From assembly GCA_007117945.1 (NCBI GenBank), contig SKTN01000284.1:1-6841 (forward strand): DNA of 6,841 nt, in the 5' to 3' direction. Made by a program: the position numbers and the translations under genes. Shown piece after piece: positions 4,111-6,841 of the stretch (position 1 is its first letter; each line of letters starts with the position of its first letter). The notes under the pieces were generated by a model that made no database searches, was not told the DNA's origin, and worked only from the letters and a program-made list of their open reading frames with translations. This stretch comes from Nitriliruptoraceae bacterium (GTDB lineage Bacteria; Actinomycetota; Nitriliruptoria; Nitriliruptorales; Nitriliruptoraceae).

Positions 4111-6546
4111 TCACGCTGGTGGGCAGTCGAGGGCCGTTTCGGTGACCGTGGGGAGAGCGGGCACCCCGGCGTGGACGTCGGGGTCGAAGTAGCCGGGAAG
4201 GTCGATGCTGAAGGCCGCACCGCTGGGGCTACCCGCCCGGTAGCCGATACGGCCGCCGTCGGCTTCGACGAGGAGGCGGACGATGGAGAGGCCAAGCCCC
4301 ACCCCGCGCGAGACCCTGGTGTTGCCGTGGTCCGACTGGGTGAAGCGGTCCCACATGCGCGACACGAACTCCTCGGGGACTCCGGGACCGTTGTCGGCGA
4401 CCTCCACGGTCACCCAGCCCGGCTCCCGGCTCGACACGGCGATCGAGATGGGGGGTGCGCCGTACTTGGTCGCGTTGGTCAGCAGGTTGCCGAGCACCTG
4501 GTGGAAGTGGGTGGCATCGGCGTGGAGGTGCCAGCCCTCCAGCGACCGAGCCACGGTGGGGATGGTCGTTCCGAACTCGTCGACGACCCGGTCCACGGCG
4601 TCGGCGAGGGTGAGGTCGTCGGGGAGGGCGTCGAGGGGCCCCGCCACCGCCCGGCCGGCGACGAGCAGGTTCTCGACCAGGCTCAACATCCGCTGGGCGT
4701 TGCGGCGCACCACCTCGACCGTGCGCGCCTGCCCCCGGCTCAACGGCTCACCGTGGTTGCTCAGGACGTCGAGGAAGCCGAGGATGGGGGTCAGTGGCGT
4801 GCGCAGCTCGTGGCTGGCCATGGACAGCAGCTCGTCCTTGAAGCTCGCCGCCTCCTCGAGCTGCTCGTTCATCCTGAGGAGTTCGACGTTGGCCTGCTCG
4901 AGGGCCTTCGTCGCGGTGTGTTCCGCCAGCCACAGCGACAGCGTCTCCGCGATGGTCTCGACCAGCGCCCGCTCCTCGGGGAGGATGCCGTGCTGGTCGT
5001 CGAGGTAACCCGCGCGCACCATGCCGCGGCGGACCCCGTCGACGACGATGTGCCCCGTGGTGACCTGGTGGGCGCCGTCGACGGGAGCGGTCTCGAGCTC
5101 GGCGCCGTCGATGACCACCCGCACGGCGAGTTGCTGTGGCGATCGCAGGGCGCAGCCGAGAGCCTCCGCGGTGAGCTCGCACAGGCGCTGGGGATCGTCG
5201 ACGAGGTGGGCGATGCGGCTCACCGACGCCAGGGCGGTCAGCTCCTTGAGCCGTTCCTTGAGCGCCGTCTGGACCTCCACCTGCGCCGTGATGTCCTGGC
5301 AGGTGCCGGCGATGAGGACGGCGCCATCCGCCTCGTGGACGAGTTCGCAGCTGTTGCGGATGTGGCGGAGCCCGCCGTCCGGTCGGCGGACGCGGTACTC
5401 GACGGTTGCGCTCCCCGTGGCGATCGCGGAGGAGAGCGCCCCTCGGAACGATTCGCGGTCCTCGGCGTGGACGAGTTCGAGGTAGCGGGCTGTCGTGCCG
5501 CCCCACTCGTCCCGCGACACACCATGTATGGCGAAGACCTCGTCGGACAGCCACTCGAGCCGGTCGTCGGTCAGGCGGTAGCGCCAGTGCCCGACGTGGG
5601 TCATGCGTTGCGCTTCCCGCAGCAGCCGCTCCCGATCGGCGAGCGCGTCACGCACCGCGTTGGCGTCAGTGATGTCCCGGGCGTTGATGACGATCCCGGC
5701 GATGTCGTCGTCGTCGAGGCAGTTGGTGGACACCGCTTCCAGGACGCGCCAGCCGCCGTCAGCGGTCGCGAACCGGAACTCGCTGGGGGGTTCCATCCCG
5801 GGTCCGGTGCGCTCGGCACCGAAGCGTGCGACGATCGTGGTCAGGTCATCGGGGTGGACGAGCTCGAACACGCTCCGTCCGAGCATGGCCTCGGGCGCGA
5901 TCCCCAGGATCCGCTCGCAGGCGGGGTTCGCGTAGGTCAGGTGCGCGTCGGCATCGACCACCACGATCAGGTCGCTCGAGCTCGCGACCAACGTGCGGAA
6001 CCAGCGCTCGCTCGCAGCGAGCTGCTCCGCCGCGCGCTCGCGTTCGGTCTCGTCGGAGACGATGCAGCAGACGACCGTCTCGTCGTCGAGGTCGAGGAGG
6101 CTGGAGGTGACCGTCACCGGGACCAGCCGCCCGTCCCGGGAGCGCAACCTCAGCCCCAGCTCGGCCGTCGGCACCGGCGTGAGGAGCCCGTCGAGGGCTG
6201 CCTGGTCACCCGGCACCAGCAGGGAGGCGATGCGCCCGCCCACCAGGTCCTCCCGGGAGGTCGCCAGCAGCGCGGCGAGCCGCGGGTTGGCGGACAGGAT
6301 GATGCCGTCCCGGGAGATGGTCGCCGCCCCCTGCGCCATCCCCTCGACGAACAGCCGGTAGGGCCGGTCCGCACCGCTGAGGGTCAGCACCTCGTCGCCG
6401 TCGCCGAGGTCGACCACCAGACCGTCGACCTCACCGCCACGCAGCGAACGGACGAGGTCGCGGAGCTCTCCGAGCTCGGCCAGCGGCGCGAAATCATGGG
6501 CAACGGGGCACGGCTCACCGTCGGCGTCCGGGCCCCGGGAGGTCAC
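4111..6546 (-). CDS. Multi-PAS sensor histidine kinase linked to KaiB
   Basis: The protein has 811 residues. Residues 24-64 carry a lead found in KaiC-cluster kinases (L-R-G-G-E-V-D-G-L-V-V at 35-45, then L-S-G-A-D-R-P-Y-R-L at 56-65). PAS domains lie at about 65-165 (D-G-I-I-L-S-A-N-P), 182-295 (V-D-A-D-A-H-L-T-Y-A-N-P) and 310-420 (G-H-W-R-Y-R-L, PAS fold with a C-terminal W-x-DIT-type end). A GAF-like region at about 430-545 follows, then a coiled stretch to 570. The HisKA domain has SHELRTPLTP with the phosphate-accepting H579. The ATPase domain has N687 and N691 (N-box), D-N-G-P-G at 718-722, F735 and G-V-G-L-G-L at 748-753. All catalytic boxes are intact. There is no membrane segment, signal peptide or receiver domain, so it is a cytoplasmic kinase that needs a separate response regulator, not in the window. 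The GTG start at 6546 overlaps the kaiB stop (GTGA), showing translational coupling. The ligand or light/redox signal of the PAS domains is not evident. Confidence 0.93.
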   Translation of the reverse strand: MTSRGPDADGEPCPVAHDFAPLAELGELRDLVRSLRGGEVDGLVVDLGDGDEVLTLSGADRPYRLFVEGMAQGAATISRDGIILSANPRLAALLATSREDLVGGRIASLLVPGDQAALDGLLTPVPTAELGLRLRSRDGRLVPVTVTSSLLDLDDETVVCCIVSDETERERAAEQLAASERWFRTLVASSSDLIVVVDADAHLTYANPACERILGIAPEAMLGRSVFELVHPDDLTTIVARFGAERTGPGMEPPSEFRFATADGGWRVLEAVSTNCLDDDDIAGIVINARDITDANAVRDALADRERLLREAQRMTHVGHWRYRLTDDRLEWLSDEVFAIHGVSRDEWGGTTARYLELVHAEDRESFRGALSSAIATGSATVEYRVRRPDGGLRHIRNSCELVHEADGAVLIAGTCQDITAQVEVQTALKERLKELTALASVSRIAHLVDDPQRLCELTAEALGCALRSPQQLAVRVVIDGAELETAPVDGAHQVTTGHIVVDGVRRGMVRAGYLDDQHGILPEERALVETIAETLSLWLAEHTATKALEQANVELLRMNEQLEEAASFKDELLSMASHELRTPLTPILGFLDVLSNHGEPLSRGQARTVEVVRRNAQRMLSLVENLLVAGRAVAGPLDALPDDLTLADAVDRVVDEFGTTIPTVARSLEGWHLHADATHFHQVLGNLLTNATKYGAPPISIAVSSREPGWVTVEVADNGPGVPEEFVSRMWDRFTQSDHGNTRVSRGVGLGLSIVRLLVEADGGRIGYRAGSPSGAAFSIDLPGYFDPDVHAGVPALPTVTETALDCPPA

Positions 6547-6841
6547 GAGCCCGGGTCCGACAGGATCTGGAGGCCCACCAGCACCTTCTCGCTGTCGGAG
6601 AGGTCCCCGATGATCTTGCGCATCGGTGGTGGGAGCTTGCGTACCAGGGTGGGCAGCGCGAGGATCTCGTCACCTTTCGCCAGCTGCGGGTGCTGGGTGA
6701 GGTCGATCACCTCGATGTGGTACTGGCCGGCGAGCTGCTCCTCGCACAGGCGCTCGAGGTTGGCGATGGCGCGCAACGAGCGCGGGGTCTGCCCCGCCAC
6801 GTACAGCCGCAGCTCCCATCGGGCGTCGTCCGCGCCGGGCG
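6543..6841 (-). CDS. kaiB: KaiB-family circadian clock protein (start outside window)
   Basis: The frame is open to the right edge, so the gene begins beyond the window. Visible residues run from P-G-A-D-D-A-R-W-E-L-R-L-Y-V-A-G-Q-T-P-R-S to D-P-G-S; a GTG at 6800 is inside the first strand (L-R-L-Y-V-A-G) and is not the true start. The whole thioredoxin-like KaiB fold is present: Y-V-A-G-Q-T-P, then I-E-V-I-D-L-T-Q-H-P-Q-L-A, then A-L-P-T-L-V-R-K-L-P-P-P-M-R-K-I-I-G-D-L-S, with the triple proline and the R-K-I-I-G-D block typical of KaiB. In cyanobacteria KaiB changes fold and binds phosphorylated KaiC; in other bacteria it occurs with KaiC and PAS kinases in stress or signalling clusters. 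It shares four bases with the downstream kinase start, which supports one transcript and matched amounts of both proteins. A kaiC gene just upstream is expected but not visible. Confidence 0.92.
   Translation of the reverse strand, partial: PGADDARWELRLYVAGQTPRSLRAIANLERLCEEQLAGQYHIEVIDLTQHPQLAKGDEILALPTLVRKLPPPMRKIIGDLSDSEKVLVGLQILSDPGS

Noticed and set aside
3801..4295. A 164-codon minus-strand frame overlapping the kinase end and the spacer.
   Set aside because: Rich in S, P, R and T with no motif; it overlaps the kinase ATPase domain in another frame and runs through the promoter island.

Overview
The window is very GC-rich, with G or C at nearly every third codon position. Together with the gene content (Rrf2 and SufR-like iron-sulfur regulators, a hemerythrin-DUF2249 protein, a KaiB plus PAS kinase pair) this suggests a high-GC actinobacterium, but the taxon cannot be fixed from sequence alone. 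No rRNA, tRNA, CRISPR array, insertion sequence or origin was seen.

Left end (1-745): the last 33 codons of a copper oxidase that resembles the end of NirK-type copper nitrite reductase, then 53 bases later an Rrf2-family regulator with three cysteines, both on the + strand. Middle (746-3836): a compact minus-strand cluster that reads, in transcription order, hemerythrin-DUF2249 protein, small cupin, a two-repeat SRPBCC-like protein, and a winged-helix regulator with SufR-like cysteines. A promoter-like AT-rich island precedes it. The Rrf2 gene and the SufR-like gene converge with a gap of 51 bases. I read this left and middle part as a nitrite / nitric oxide (nitrosative stress or denitrification) module: a putative NO-producing copper enzyme, two putative Fe-S sensors, and proteins of families often found near NO-handling genes.

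Spacer (3776-4110): 335 bases with no convincing intact gene. It holds the promoter island, a stretch that looks like a short gene broken by a -1 frameshift exactly at a 14-base palindrome, and two adjacent dyads that may form a terminator for the kinase.

Right end (4111-6841): a KaiB-family protein (its start lies beyond the window) overlaps by four bases (GTGA) a large soluble histidine kinase with three PAS domains, a GAF-like region and an intact HisKA/HATPase core. This is the kaiB-kinase arrangement of KaiC-linked signalling clusters outside cyanobacteria; kaiC would be expected just beyond the right edge. Whether the clock-like kinase and the NO module are functionally linked is unknown; they are adjacent and on the same strand.
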